Part shown: piece after piece, positions 25,560 through 35,003 of the stretch
Position numbering within the stretch: position 1 is the first letter of the stretch
Layout: the number at the start of each line of letters is the position of its first letter
Source of the DNA: Rhodopseudomonas sp. P2A-2r
GTDB lineage: Bacteria; Pseudomonadota; Alphaproteobacteria; Rhizobiales; Xanthobacteraceae
DNA: 64,000 bases
Reading direction: 5' to 3'
NCBI RefSeq assembly: GCF_026015985.1
Contig: NZ_CP110389.1
Location: forward strand, 2,698,001 to 2,762,000
Translations under genes and position numbers: made by a program
The notes under the pieces: model-generated
Told to the model about the DNA's origin: nothing
Seen by the model: only the letters and a program-made list of their open reading frames with translations
Databases searched by the model: none

Positions 25560-27776
25560 ATGAATCAGCCCAAAATCTCCCCGGAGATCACCCCCGAACT
25601 CGTCGCCTCCCACGGCCTCAAGCCCGACGAGTACGCGCGCATCCTCAAGCTGATCGGACGGGTGCCGTCGTTCACCGAACTCGGCATCTTCTCGGCCATG
25701 TGGAACGAGCACTGCTCGTACAAGTCCTCGCGCATCCATCTCAAGGGGCTGCCGACCAAGGCGCCGTGGGTGCTGCAGGGGCCGGGCGAGAATGCCGGCG
25801 TCATCGACATCGGCGACAACCAGGCCATCGTGTTCAAGATGGAGAGCCACAACCACCCGAGCTACATCGAGCCCTACCAGGGCGCGACCACCGGGGTCGG
25901 CGGCATCCTGCGCGACGTGTTCACCATGGGCGCGCGGCCGATCGCCTGCTTGAACGCGCTGTCGTTCGGCGCGCCGGAGCATCCGAAGACGAAGCATCTG
26001 GTATCGGGCGTGGTGGCCGGCGTCGGCGGCTACGGCAATTCGTTCGGCGTCCCCACCGTGGGCGGCCAGATGCGCTTCCACACCCGCTACGACGGCAACA
26101 ATCTCGTCAACGCCATGGCCGTCGGCCTCGCCGATGCCGACAAGATCTTTCTGGCGGCGGCGTCCGGCGTCAACATGCCGATCGTCTATCTGGGCTCGAA
26201 GACCGGCCGCGACGGCATCCACGGCGCCTCGATGGCCTCAGCGGAATTCGATGAGGACTCGGCCGAGAAGCGCCCGACGGTGCAGGTCGGCGATCCCTTC
26301 GCCGAAAAGCTGCTGCTGGAAGCCTGCCTGGAGATCATGGCGGCGGATTGCGTCATCGCGATCCAGGACATGGGCGCCGCGGGCCTGACCTGCTCGGCCG
26401 TCGAGATGGGCGCCAAGGGCGACCTCGGCGTCGAGCTCAATCTCGACACCGTGCCGACGCGCGAGCGCGGCATGAGCGCCTATGAGATGATGCTGTCGGA
26501 GAGCCAGGAGCGCATGCTCATGGTGCTGAAGCCAGAGAAAGAGAAAGAGGCCGAGGCGATTTTCCGCAAGTGGGGCCTCGACTTCGCCATCGTCGGCTAC
26601 ACCACGCCGACCATGCGCTTCGTGGTCAAGCATGGCGGCGAGACCATGGTCGACCTGCCGATCAAGGAGCTCGGCGACGAGGCGCCTTTGTACGATCGCC
26701 CGCACGTGCCGACGCCGGCGCTGCCGGTGATTCATGCGCGCGACGTCACGGCGCCGCTGTCGATCGCCGACGCTTTGGAAAAGCTCATTGGCACGCCCGA
26801 ACTGTGCAGCAAGCGCTGGGTGTGGGAGCAGTACGATCACGTCATCGGCGGCAACACCGTGCAGCGCCCCGGCGGCGACGCCGCGGTGGTGCGCATCGAA
26901 GACGGCCCGAAGGGGCTGGCGATGACCGTCGACGTCACGCCGCGCTATTGCGAGGCCGATCCGGTCGAAGGCGGCAAGCAGGCGGTGGCGGAAGCCTGGC
27001 GCAACATCACCGCGGTCGGCGGCAAGCCGATGGCGATCACCGACAACCTCAACTTCGGCAATCCCGAGCGACCGGAGATCATGGGCCAGCTGGTCGGCTG
27101 CCTGAAGGGCATTGCGGAAGCCTGCATCGCGCTCGACTTCCCGATCGTGTCCGGCAACGTCTCGCTCTACAACGAGACCAACGGCCGCGGCATCCTGCCG
27201 ACCCCGTCGATCGGCGGCGTCGGCGTGCTCGACGACTTCACCAAGTCGGCGACGCTGGCGTTCAAATCGCAGGGCGAAGCGATCCTCCTGATCGGTGCGA
27301 CCGAAGGCTGGCTCGGCCAGTCTGTCTATCTGCGCGACATCTGCGGCCGCGAAGAGGGCGCGCCGCCTCCGGTGGATCTGGCGACCGAGAAGCGCAACGG
27401 CGACGTGGTGCGCGGCATGATTCACGCCGGCACTGCCACGGCGGTGCATGACGTCTCCGACGGCGGGTTGCTGATCGCGCTGGCCGAGATGGCCATCGCC
27501 TCGGGCGTCGGTGCCAAGCTCGATGCAGCACCGGCTGCGACCGTGCCGCACGCCTGGTGGTTCGGCGAAGACCAGGCGCGCTACATCGTCACCGTGCCGG
27601 AAGAGCATCTGCTCAGCGTGCTCACCAAGCTGAAGACGGTGGAGGTGCCCTGCATGCAGATCGGCGTCACCGGCGGCGTCGAACTCGCCATCGCCAATGA
27701 ACGCGCCCTGCATATCAAGGCGCTCGAGCACGCCCATGAAAGCTGGCTGCCGAACTACATGGGCGCGACGGCGTAA
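25560..27776 (+). CDS. purL: FGAM synthase large subunit PurL
   Basis: ATP-dependent amidation of FGAR to FGAM using ammonia from PurQ, docked through PurS. The protein has 738 residues, the small-PurL form with duplicated AIRS-like halves. [35 protein letters not shown] (active site) and [18 protein letters not shown] are visible in the first half; [16 protein letters not shown] and [11 protein letters not shown] in the second. ATG 25560 fits. It is separated from purQ by five unrelated genes. Confidence 0.97.
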   Translation: MNQPKISPEITPELVASHGLKPDEYARILKLIGRVPSFTELGIFSAMWNEHCSYKSSRIHLKGLPTKAPWVLQGPGENAGVIDIGDNQAIVFKMESHNHPSYIEPYQGATTGVGGILRDVFTMGARPIACLNALSFGAPEHPKTKHLVSGVVAGVGGYGNSFGVPTVGGQMRFHTRYDGNNLVNAMAVGLADADKIFLAAASGVNMPIVYLGSKTGRDGIHGASMASAEFDEDSAEKRPTVQVGDPFAEKLLLEACLEIMAADCVIAIQDMGAAGLTCSAVEMGAKGDLGVELNLDTVPTRERGMSAYEMMLSESQERMLMVLKPEKEKEAEAIFRKWGLDFAIVGYTTPTMRFVVKHGGETMVDLPIKELGDEAPLYDRPHVPTPALPVIHARDVTAPLSIADALEKLIGTPELCSKRWVWEQYDHVIGGNTVQRPGGDAAVVRIEDGPKGLAMTVDVTPRYCEADPVEGGKQAVAEAWRNITAVGGKPMAITDNLNFGNPERPEIMGQLVGCLKGIAEACIALDFPIVSGNVSLYNETNGRGILPTPSIGGVGVLDDFTKSATLAFKSQGEAILLIGATEGWLGQSVYLRDICGREEGAPPPVDLATEKRNGDVVRGMIHAGTATAVHDVSDGGLLIALAEMAIASGVGAKLDAAPAATVPHAWWFGEDQARYIVTVPEEHLLSVLTKLKTVEVPCMQIGVTGGVELAIANERALHIKALEHAHESWLPNYMGATA

Positions 27777-27791
27777 GCCTGAAACTCCGGC

Positions 27792-27890
27792 TGTCATCCC
27801 CGCGCATGCGGGGATCCAGTATACGACGGCCGGTGTGTACTGGATCGCCCGGTCCAAGCGCGCAAGTGCGCGCCAGGCCGGGCGATGACA
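27792..27890. repeat. palindromic element, family B (copy 1)
   Basis: Begins TGTCATCCCCGC and ends GGCGATGACA, with internal pairs GGATCCAGTA/TACTGGATCG and GCGCGCAAGTGCGCGC. It is the shortest of four copies in the window (others at 33847, 39683 and 40958). It lies between purL and a convergent gene. Confidence 0.8.
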
Positions 27891-27929
27891 GGGAGTGTGG
27901 CGCGGGCGCGCCGGCCCCAACGACCCCGA

Positions 27930-28718
27930 TCAGTCGCGGTAGTCGGGCTCACTGCGGTCGAGCACGCGCTTGACGCTTTCCAGATGCAGGCGTGCCGATT
28001 CCGGATCGCCCTCGCGCATCTGCCGATAGGCGGCTTCGGCAATCGTGGGATCGACGGGAAGCATCTTCCGGCCGGTGGAGAGCGCGAGGACCTGCACCTG
28101 GCAGGCGCGCTCGAGATAGTACAGATCGTCCCAGGCCTCGGCGATCGTCGGTCCCAGCACCATGACCCCGTGATTGCGCATGAACACGATGTCCGCGTCG
28201 CCGATCGCCCCGGCGATGCGGTCGCCCTCGCGTTCGTCGAGCGCCAGGCCGTTGTAGTCGCGGTCGAGTGTGGTGCGGCCGTAGAATTTCAGCGCCGTCT
28301 GGCCGGCGAAGACGAGAGGATCGCTCTCGGTCATGGTCAAAGCGGTGGCGTAGGGCATGTGGGTATGGAACGCGACCTTCACGCGCAGCAGCCGCTTGTG
28401 GACGCGGGCGTGGATATAGAACGCCGTCGCTTCCGGGCGGCCCTCGCCTTCGATCACGCGACCGTCGAGGTCACAGACCAGCAGGCTGGACGCGGTGATC
28501 TCGGCAAAGGCCAAGCCGTAGGGATTGACCAGAAACAGGTCGTCGCGGCCAGGAACGAGGGCGGAGAAGTGATTGCAGATGCCTTCTTCCATGCCGAGTC
28601 GGGCCGCCATGCGAAAACAGGCGGCGAGGTCGGTGCGGGCGGCCTGGAGAGCGTCGCGATCGATCTCTCCCCCATTTGTCAGGGCGGGGCCTTCGGTCAC
28701 GCGCAGTTCGTGGGCCAT
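27930..28718 (-). CDS. class II aldolase/adducin family protein
   Basis: A 262-residue protein. The zinc-binding histidines of the fold appear in VKVAFHTHMPYATAL and IVFMRNHGVMVLG. The front (LAACFRMAARLGMEEGICNHFSALVPG) and FLVNPYGLAFAEITASSLLVCDLDG are typical of the branch annotated as class II aldolase/adducin domain proteins. Aldolases of this fold cleave sugar phosphates, but this branch lacks a known substrate. It is convergent with purL and divergent from the MOSC/reductase gene. Confidence 0.85.
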   Translation of the reverse strand: MAHELRVTEGPALTNGGEIDRDALQAARTDLAACFRMAARLGMEEGICNHFSALVPGRDDLFLVNPYGLAFAEITASSLLVCDLDGRVIEGEGRPEATAFYIHARVHKRLLRVKVAFHTHMPYATALTMTESDPLVFAGQTALKFYGRTTLDRDYNGLALDEREGDRIAGAIGDADIVFMRNHGVMVLGPTIAEAWDDLYYLERACQVQVLALSTGRKMLPVDPTIAEAAYRQMREGDPESARLHLESVKRVLDRSEPDYRD

Positions 28719-28884
28719 CGGGGAGCACTCCAGTCAGGTTCAGAGCCAGACGGCGTTCTGCAACACATCGGGAACGCCGTCCAGTATGGCTCGCACTCGC
28801 CGCGTCTCCGGCACGGCGCTGCGTATGTTCTCGATACCTCGACGATGCTAGGCTGTCGCCGGCATCGCAGCGGAGGACGACGTC

Positions 28885-30644
28885 ATGGCGCGCTTGCTGT
28901 CGGTCAATGTGGGACTGCCGCGCGACATCGCGTGGCAGGGCAAGACGGTTCACACGTCCGTCTGGAAAACGTCGGTGCAAGGCCCGCGCATGGTGCGCCG
29001 GCTCAACATCGATGGTGACGGGCAGGGCGATCTCGCCGGCCACGGCGGCGAGCACCGCGCCGTGCTGGTCTATCAGCTGGACTCCTACCGCTACTGGCAG
29101 AGCGAACTCGGCCGCGACGATTTCAGCCACGGCCAGTTCGGCGAGAATTTCACCGTCGACGGCCTGCCGGACCACGAGGTGTGCATCGGCGACCGCTACA
29201 GGATCGGCCGCGCCGTGTTCGAGGTGACGCAGCCGCGCGTGACCTGCTACCGCGTCGGCATCCGCATGAACGAGCCGCAGATGGCGGCGCTGCTGGTGGC
29301 GCGCGGCAGGCCCGGCTTCTATCTGCGGGTGATCCAGGAGGGCGAGGTCGAGGCCGGCGACGAGATTGTCCAGGTCGGCAGCGGTGCCGAGCGCATGAGC
29401 GTCGCAGAGATCGACGCGCTGCTTTACAGGCCCGGCCATTCCCGCAGCGGACTCGAACGCGCGCTGCGCATCCCGGCGGTGAGCGACGGTTGGCGCGCGT
29501 CGTTTCAATCGCTGTTGGCGCAGGAGCAAAGCGGGGTGGCGACGGGAAATGCCGGGCTGGCGCCTTCGTCCGGACCGCCCCGGCCTGGACCGGATTCCGC
29601 CCGCTGCGGGTGTCGCGCAAGGTGCGGGAGAGCGATAGCGTGATGTCGCTGGTGCTCGAGCCCACGGATGGGCTTCCCCTCAGCGCGGCGCTTCCCGGCC
29701 AGTTTGTCGTGCTGCGGCTGACGCCGGTGCCGGGCACCCCCGCGCTGCTGCGCAGCTATTCGTTGTCCGGTGAGCCCGGCGAGCGCTGCTATCGCATCAG
29801 CGTGAAGCGGGAAGCGCATGGCGCGGCAGGCGCCTATCTCGACGACAGGGTGGAGGTGGGCGACGTGCTGGACGTCAGCGCGCCGCGCGGCAGCTTCACG
29901 CTTGGACCGGGCGACGGTCCCGTCATCCTGCTGAGCGCGGGGGTGGGTGCCACGCCGGTGCTGGCGATGCTCCATGCACTGGCGGCGCAGGCGTCGCCGC
30001 GTGCCGTGTGGTGGCTGCACGGCGCCCGCAACGGCCGTGAGCATCCCTTTGCCAGCGAGGCGGCGTCGCTGATATCAGCGCTGGCGCATGGCCGCCGCCT
30101 GGTCCGCTACAGCGTGCCGGATCCCGATGACAGGCCTGGCATCGATTACGATGCGCGCGGCCGTCTGGACATGGCGGCACTTCGCGAACTCGACGTGCCG
30201 CGCGATGCCGATTTCTACATCTGCGGGCCATCGGCCTTCATGAGCGAACTAACTGCAGGTCTGGCTGCCTGGGGCGTCGCCAGGAACCGGATTCACACCG
30301 AGCTGTTCGGCGCCGGGCCGTCGAGCACGCCCGGCATCGCTGCGGCGCCGCAGACGCCGCCGCATCAGCCGTCGGGGCACGCGGGCACGGGACCGCTGGT
30401 GTCGTTCGCGCGCAGCGGCCTCAGCGTGCACTGGGATCCGTCGTTCCAGAGCCTGCTCGAACTCGCCGAAGCCTGCGATGTGCCGGTGCGCTGGTCGTGC
30501 CGCACCGGTGTCTGTCACAACTGCGAAAGCGGGCTTGTGGCCGGGACGGTGACGTACCGGCCCGATCCGATCGATCCGCCGGCGGCGGGCAACCTGCTGA
30601 TCTGCTGCGCGCAGCCGCAGGGCGACATCGTCGTCGATCTCTGA
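28885..30644 (+). pseudogene. MOSC - flavin reductase - 2Fe-2S ferredoxin fusion, frameshifted
   Basis: Frame 1 (28885-29643) gives an N-terminal MOSC domain (HGGEHRAVLVYQLDSYRYW, FGENFTVDGL, TQPRVTCYRVGIRM) with a 3-alpha segment. Near 29560-29590 the frame must change by one base. The other frame then gives PAWTGFRPLRV, a ferredoxin-reductase FAD domain (RSYSLSGEPGERCYRISVKRE), an NAD domain (VILLSAGVGATPVLAML) and a C-terminal plant-type 2Fe-2S domain (SCRTGVCHNC, then ICC). Intact homologues are a single chain of about 580 residues, a self-contained YiiM-like reductase. A missing C in the CCGCCCC run at 29576-29582 would explain it. ATG 28885 has CGGAGGA upstream. Confidence 0.8.
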
Positions 30645-30674
30645 GCGATGCCGCATCGCGTCCGGGACGTGGGC

Positions 30675-31616
30675 TCAATAGCTTTGCGTGCGATCCACCA
30701 CATGCAGCAGCGGCGCGCCGGATTGCGAGCGCGCGATATTGTCGGCGATCGCCTCGGCCGCCGTGCCGACGCGCGTGGCGGCGGCGACATGCGGCGAGAT
30801 CGTCACCCCCGGATGCGACCAGAACGGATGATCGGCCGGCAGCGGCTCGGTGCGGAACACGTCGAGCGTTGCGTTTGCCACCTGTCCGCGATCGAGCGCC
30901 GCAATGAGCGCGGTGTCGTCGATCAGCGAACCCCTGCCGGCATTGAGGATGCAACTGCCCGGCGGCAGCAGCGCCAGCCGTTTGGCATCGAGCAGATTGA
31001 TGGTGTCGGGAGTCTCGGGCAGGATTGCCACGAGGATCTCCGCTGTAGCGAGCGCCTCGGGCAGGCGGTCCGCGCCGGCGAGGCAGCGCACGCCGGCGAT
31101 CTCGCGGGCGTGGCGCGCCCAGCCGGTGACGCGGAAGCCGAGCCCGGCCAGCGTCGTTGCGGCCGCCGATCCCAGTTCGCCCAGGCCCAGCACCGTGACC
31201 GACCGATCGGTGGCAAGCGGCGGCACGTGCTGCGTCCATGTGACCGGCTTTTCGCGGACGTAGCGATCCGTGCCGAGATGCGCGCGCAGCGTGTGCGCCA
31301 CCACCCATTCCACCATGCCCTGGCGCAGGCCGCTCTCGACCATGCGGCACAGCGGCTGGGTCAGCGTCCTGTTGCCGACGATCTTCTCGACGCCGGCCCA
31401 CAGGCTCAGCACGGCACGCGCGCGGGTGAACACGCCGAAGTCCGTGACCGGCCCGCCGGTGGCATGAATGATGTAGTCCACCGCCTCGGGCGCGATGTCG
31501 CCGGGCAGGCCTGCCTCGGCGGGCAGGTCGCGGCGTCGCAGCGCGTCAAGGATGGGCGCGCGATACTGCGCGTAGAGGTCGGGAGCGACGTTGAAAAGAA
31601 GCCTGATCACCTTCAC
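30675..31616 (-). CDS. D-2-hydroxyacid dehydrogenase, glyoxylate/hydroxypyruvate reductase A type
   Basis: A 313-residue protein. The NAD(P)-binding motif VLGLGELGSAAATTLAGLGF lies in the middle. The catalytic Arg is in LNAGRGSLIDDTALI, and the His in SPHVAAATRVGTAAEAIADNI. The N-terminal substrate domain (LFNVAPDLYAQYRAPI, LWAGVEKIVG) matches GhrA-like enzymes that reduce glyoxylate and hydroxypyruvate. The start is GTG 31616. It is convergent with the reductase gene and followed upstream by the acyltransferase on the same strand. Confidence 0.87.
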   Translation of the reverse strand: MKVIRLLFNVAPDLYAQYRAPILDALRRRDLPAEAGLPGDIAPEAVDYIIHATGGPVTDFGVFTRARAVLSLWAGVEKIVGNRTLTQPLCRMVESGLRQGMVEWVVAHTLRAHLGTDRYVREKPVTWTQHVPPLATDRSVTVLGLGELGSAAATTLAGLGFRVTGWARHAREIAGVRCLAGADRLPEALATAEILVAILPETPDTINLLDAKRLALLPPGSCILNAGRGSLIDDTALIAALDRGQVANATLDVFRTEPLPADHPFWSHPGVTISPHVAAATRVGTAAEAIADNIARSQSGAPLLHVVDRTQSY

Positions 31617-31656
31617 CTGTCCATTCGACCGGCGAATCTCTGCGCCGGATGTCGCA

Positions 31657-32832
31657 TTACAGCACGCGCCGGGCGCCGGGTATCCTGCGCAGCATCACCG
31701 TCACGCCCCAACTGATCGCCAGCGTGCCGGCAAAGACGATCAGCGCTTTCGGGATCGCGCCGAGCGCGGTCACGTCGAGCAGGGCGTATTGCAGCCACAG
31801 CACCGGGATGTAATGTACCACATAGATGCCGTAGGCGTCGTCGCGGAGGGGATCGAAGATGCTCTTGTCGCGCTGGCCGAAGCGCAGGAACAGCGCCAGC
31901 ACGGCGACGCAGATCAGCGAGCAGGCCACCGCATAGATCACGCCGTAGCTCGACTGCCACCAGAATGGGGGCGCGCCCGCGAGGTTGGCGAGCTTCATGC
32001 GCCGGAAATCGATCAGCCAGGCCAGTGCGCCGAACGCTACCGCGGCGGCGATGAGCCACACCCACCAGCGCCGCGCCAGCGCGCCGGTGCCGGCCAGCAG
32101 GCCGCGGTCGAGATGCGCGGCGCCGATCCCCATGCCGGCGAAGAAGAACACGCCATAGAGAACGGTGCGGCTGAGCTGCACCTGCAGCGGCCCCCAGTTG
32201 AACCAGCGGACGGCGCCGACCTCGAACAGCATCGGGACATAAGCCACGATCGAGACCAGCGCGAGAACGCCTGCGAAGCGCACTGGGCGCTGGAACGAGG
32301 CCAGCGACAGCCGGTTGATGGCGTCGATCACGCCTGGCGCGAAATAGAACACCGGAATTGCCACGAGGTCGAGGAACAGCAGGTACCAGATGAACCAGCC
32401 AGGCCCGTCGAACCAGATGCCCTGCTTGAAGTTGCCGAGCCAGAACTCCACAAATCCGGCCTTGTTGCTGGAGAGCTTGAACGAGGCGTAATAGGCGATC
32501 GGCATCAGCACGAAGATCATCGCCAGGAACGGCAGGCCGAGCCGCAGCGCGCGGTCGCGCAAGAAGTTGCCGACGCCCTTGCGCGCCAGCGAGCCCGCGA
32601 CGAACAGGCCCGACAGCAGGAACATCAGGCACATGAAGAACGCGTCGTTGAACAGCGTCAGGACGTTGAAGCCGAACCAGCGCTGGCTGTCGACGATCGG
32701 CGCGGTCGACCACAGATAGTGGTTGGGATAATAGCGCCCGAAGGCGGTGTAGGCGACCACCGCGTGGTTCGCCAGCACCAGCAGCGTGATGAAGGTGCGG
32801 GCGCGGTCCAGCGCTGCGTTGCGGTCTGACAT
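31657..32832 (-). CDS. membrane acyltransferase family 3 protein
   Basis: A 391-residue protein with about ten predicted transmembrane helices. MSDRNAALDRARTFITLLVLANHA (with the catalytic His after the first helix), FFMCLMFLLSGLFV and FLRDRALRLGLPFL are characteristic of the Acyl_transf_3/OpgC-like family, which O-acylates glycans and lipids using acyl-CoA. The acceptor is unknown. No polysaccharide genes are nearby. It lies 40 bases upstream of the hydroxyacid dehydrogenase on the same strand, so they may be co-transcribed. Confidence 0.85.
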   Translation of the reverse strand: MSDRNAALDRARTFITLLVLANHAVVAYTAFGRYYPNHYLWSTAPIVDSQRWFGFNVLTLFNDAFFMCLMFLLSGLFVAGSLARKGVGNFLRDRALRLGLPFLAMIFVLMPIAYYASFKLSSNKAGFVEFWLGNFKQGIWFDGPGWFIWYLLFLDLVAIPVFYFAPGVIDAINRLSLASFQRPVRFAGVLALVSIVAYVPMLFEVGAVRWFNWGPLQVQLSRTVLYGVFFFAGMGIGAAHLDRGLLAGTGALARRWWVWLIAAAVAFGALAWLIDFRRMKLANLAGAPPFWWQSSYGVIYAVACSLICVAVLALFLRFGQRDKSIFDPLRDDAYGIYVVHYIPVLWLQYALLDVTALGAIPKALIVFAGTLAISWGVTVMLRRIPGARRVL

Positions 32833-32980
32833 GTGATCGATTGCCCCGATGTGTCGCGAACCTGATTATGGCAAATCAGGCATGCCATGTCATGCCGGGG
32901 CGCGAGGCGCGAGGCGCGAGCGAACCTCAGCAGCTCCAATCGGAGTGCGGGGAATCCCTGGATGTTCAAAACAATTCGAG

Positions 32981-33028
32981 ATCCCGGGTCTGCGCCATCC
33001 GGCTTCGCCGGCTGTCGCAGCCCGGGAT
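32981..33028. repeat. short palindrome related to family A
   Basis: ATCCCGGGTCTGCG pairs with CGCAGCCCGGGAT, with an inner hairpin CCGGCTTCGCCGG. It is half the size of the family A elements but has the same ends. It lies in the 230-base gap between the acyltransferase and DUF427 genes; nothing else is recognisable there. Confidence 0.65.
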
Positions 33029-33064
33029 GGCGGGCTGAAGGCCGTCATTCTTCGAACGACGACT

Positions 33065-33427
33065 TCAGCCCGCCACTTCCTCGATGGTCACTTTGTCGGG
33101 ATAGAAGGCGAGGTGGCCGGCGATTTCGGCCATGGCCGGAAACGGCGTTTCATAGGTCCAGATCGCGTTCTCCATCGTCTTGCCGCCGGCACTGACGCTG
33201 TAATAATTGGCGTCGCCCTTGTAGGGGCAATGGGTGACGCGGTCGGTCCGCGCCAGCAGCGCCATGTCGGCGTCGGCGCGGGGGATGTACTGGACCGCCG
33301 GGTAGCTTGCCTCTTTCAGCGTCAGCGCATGGTTCGTTTCGGCGATCACCACGCCGCCGGCGGTGACCCGGACGCGCTTGGGATTGGCGGTGATGGCGAT
33401 GGGATGGTCGGGGCCGGGCAATTTCAT
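33065..33427 (-). CDS. DUF427 domain protein
   Basis: A 120-residue protein. KLPGPDHPIAITANPKRVRVTAGGVVIAETNHALTLKEASYPAVQYIPRADADMALL and THCPYKGDANYYSVSAGG are the conserved DUF427 features (abridged: PDHPIAI, YIPRADAD, HCPYKGDA). It is a small beta-rich cytosolic protein of unknown activity. ATG 33427 fits the family. It is divergent from bolA with about 170 bases between. Confidence 0.9.
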   Translation of the reverse strand: MKLPGPDHPIAITANPKRVRVTAGGVVIAETNHALTLKEASYPAVQYIPRADADMALLARTDRVTHCPYKGDANYYSVSAGGKTMENAIWTYETPFPAMAEIAGHLAFYPDKVTIEEVAG

Positions 33428-33601
33428 GGGGTCTGCTCCTGCGGTCGGTCGATCGGATCGGGTCGGCGGCACCGTTTTCGGCGCGCCGGAACCTTCGATA
33501 TAGTATCTGAATGGGTGACGCAGAAGGGCGTCCGCGTTAAGTTCGACACCCGGCGCGGCGATCGCCTGCCGCGAGATCGGACCGTGCTGGAGACGACCTG
33601 A

Positions 33602-33835
33602 ATGCCGATGGATGCCCACGATATCGAGGCCATGATCAAGGCCGCGCTGCCCGACGCCGAGGTGACGATCCGCGACCTTGCCGGCGACGGCGACCATTAC
33701 GCGGCCACCGTGATCTCCGAATCCTTCCGCGGCAAGTCGCGGGTGGCGCAGCACCAGATCGTCTACCAGTCGCTGAAGGGCCAGATGGGCGGCGTGCTGC
33801 ATGCGCTGGCGCTGCAGACAGGTGTGCCGGAGTAA
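33602..33835 (+). CDS. BolA-family protein
   Basis: A 77-residue protein. IEAMIKAALPDAEVTIRDLAGDGDHYAATVISESFRGKSRVAQHQIVYQSLKGQMGG shows the class II KH-like fold with the conserved loop and the invariant His (RVAQHQIVY). BolA proteins pair with CGFS monothiol glutaredoxins to hold or deliver 2Fe-2S clusters. The partner glutaredoxin gene is 2.7 kb downstream at 36591, separated by egtD-egtB on the other strand; in related genomes the two are usually adjacent (from memory). Confidence 0.92.
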   Translation: MPMDAHDIEAMIKAALPDAEVTIRDLAGDGDHYAATVISESFRGKSRVAQHQIVYQSLKGQMGGVLHALALQTGVPE

Positions 33836-33846
33836 ATCCGCTCGAT

Positions 33847-33968
33847 TGTCGTCACCCGCGAAGGCGGGTGACCCAGTAAACATCGGCTGACGTGACGATC
33901 ACCGGCGCCGGTGTTTACTGGGTCGCCCGGTCCTGGCGCGCAATTGCGCGCCTGGCCGGGCGATGACA
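33847..33968. repeat. palindromic element, family B (copy 2)
   Basis: Begins TGTCGTCACCCGCG and ends GGCGATGACA. Inner pairs are GGGTGACCCAGTAAAC/GTTTACTGGGTCGCCC and GGCGCGCAATTGCGCGCC. It sits between convergent bolA and egtD. Confidence 0.85.
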
Positions 33969-33992
33969 GCCCAGCGCGATGCGCGCGCTTTC

Positions 33993-34961
33993 TTAGTTCT
34001 CCGCCACCAATGCATGCACCGAGAACATCTTGGCGTCGTCGGTCCATGATGTCTTCGGGGTCCAGCCGGAGCCGCGCGCCAGGGCTGTGAAGCGGTCGAG
34101 GCTGTATTTGTAGCTGCTTTCGGTGTGGATGCTTTCGCCGGCGCGGAACGAGAAGCTGTGGCCGAGCACGCGCACGGTCTGCGGATTCTTGGCGATCAGG
34201 TGCATCTCGATGCGGTGGCGTTCGCGGTTGTAGATCGCCCGGTGCGTAAAGCCCGACAGGTCGAAATTGCCGCCGAGCTCGCGGTTGATGCGCACCAGCA
34301 GGTTCTTGTTGAACGCACCGGTGACGCCGGCGGCGTCGTTATAGGCGGCGTGCAGCAGGCGCTCGTCCTTCTCCAGATCGATGCCGATCACCAGCAGCGC
34401 GCCGGGTCCGAGAATCTCGCGGGCACTACGCAGAAAGGCGCAAGCCTCGTGCGGTTCGAAATTGCCCAGCGTCGATCCCGGGAAAAATCCGACCTTCGGC
34501 ATCGCGCTGACGGCGTCGGGCAGCGCAAACGGGGCGGTGAAGTCCGCGGTAACCGGATAGACGTCGAGATCGGGAAAATCCGCGCGCAGCTCGGCGGCCT
34601 GGGCGTTGAGGAAGTCGCCGGAGATGTCCACCGGCACATAGGCGGCGAATTCGCACTGGTCGAGCAGCAGCCGCACCTTGGTCGTGGCGCCGGCGCCGAA
34701 TTCCACCAGCGCCGCGCCCCTGGGAATGATGCCGTGAATATCGGCGCCGCGCGCACGCAGGATCGCCAGCTCGGTGCGGGTCGGGTAATATTCCGGCAGT
34801 TTGGTGATCTGCTCGAACAGCTCGGAGCCGGCGGCGTCGTAGAAATATTTCGGCGACAGCTTCTTCGGACTTTGCGACAGCGCCTGGATCAGGTCGGATG
34901 CGAAAGCCGACGTATTCTCATCGTGCTGATGCGGCGTTGCCAGTGGGGCATGCACATTCAT
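33993..34961 (-). CDS. egtD: L-histidine N-alpha-methyltransferase
   Basis: It trimethylates histidine to hercynine with S-adenosylmethionine, the first step of ergothioneine synthesis. The protein has 322 residues. SPKYFYDAAGSELFEQITKLPEYYPTRTE is the conserved front, VEFGAGATTKVRLLLD the cofactor loop, FFPGSTLGNFEP the substrate segment, and RIEMHLIAK with FRAGESIHTESSYKY the C-terminal histidine-binding part. It lies 42 bases downstream of egtB in a two-gene operon. Confidence 0.95.
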   Translation of the reverse strand: MNVHAPLATPHQHDENTSAFASDLIQALSQSPKKLSPKYFYDAAGSELFEQITKLPEYYPTRTELAILRARGADIHGIIPRGAALVEFGAGATTKVRLLLDQCEFAAYVPVDISGDFLNAQAAELRADFPDLDVYPVTADFTAPFALPDAVSAMPKVGFFPGSTLGNFEPHEACAFLRSAREILGPGALLVIGIDLEKDERLLHAAYNDAAGVTGAFNKNLLVRINRELGGNFDLSGFTHRAIYNRERHRIEMHLIAKNPQTVRVLGHSFSFRAGESIHTESSYKYSLDRFTALARGSGWTPKTSWTDDAKMFSVHALVAEN

Positions 34962-35003
34962 GACGGTCTCCTGAACGCGTTCAACGCGCCGTTAAGTTGA
35001 GTA

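Noticed and set aside
26238..27920. Long minus-strand frame of 560 codons opposite purL
   Set aside because: Composition is typical of antisense frames (Arg/His/Asp-rich), with no domain; purL is unmistakable on the other strand.
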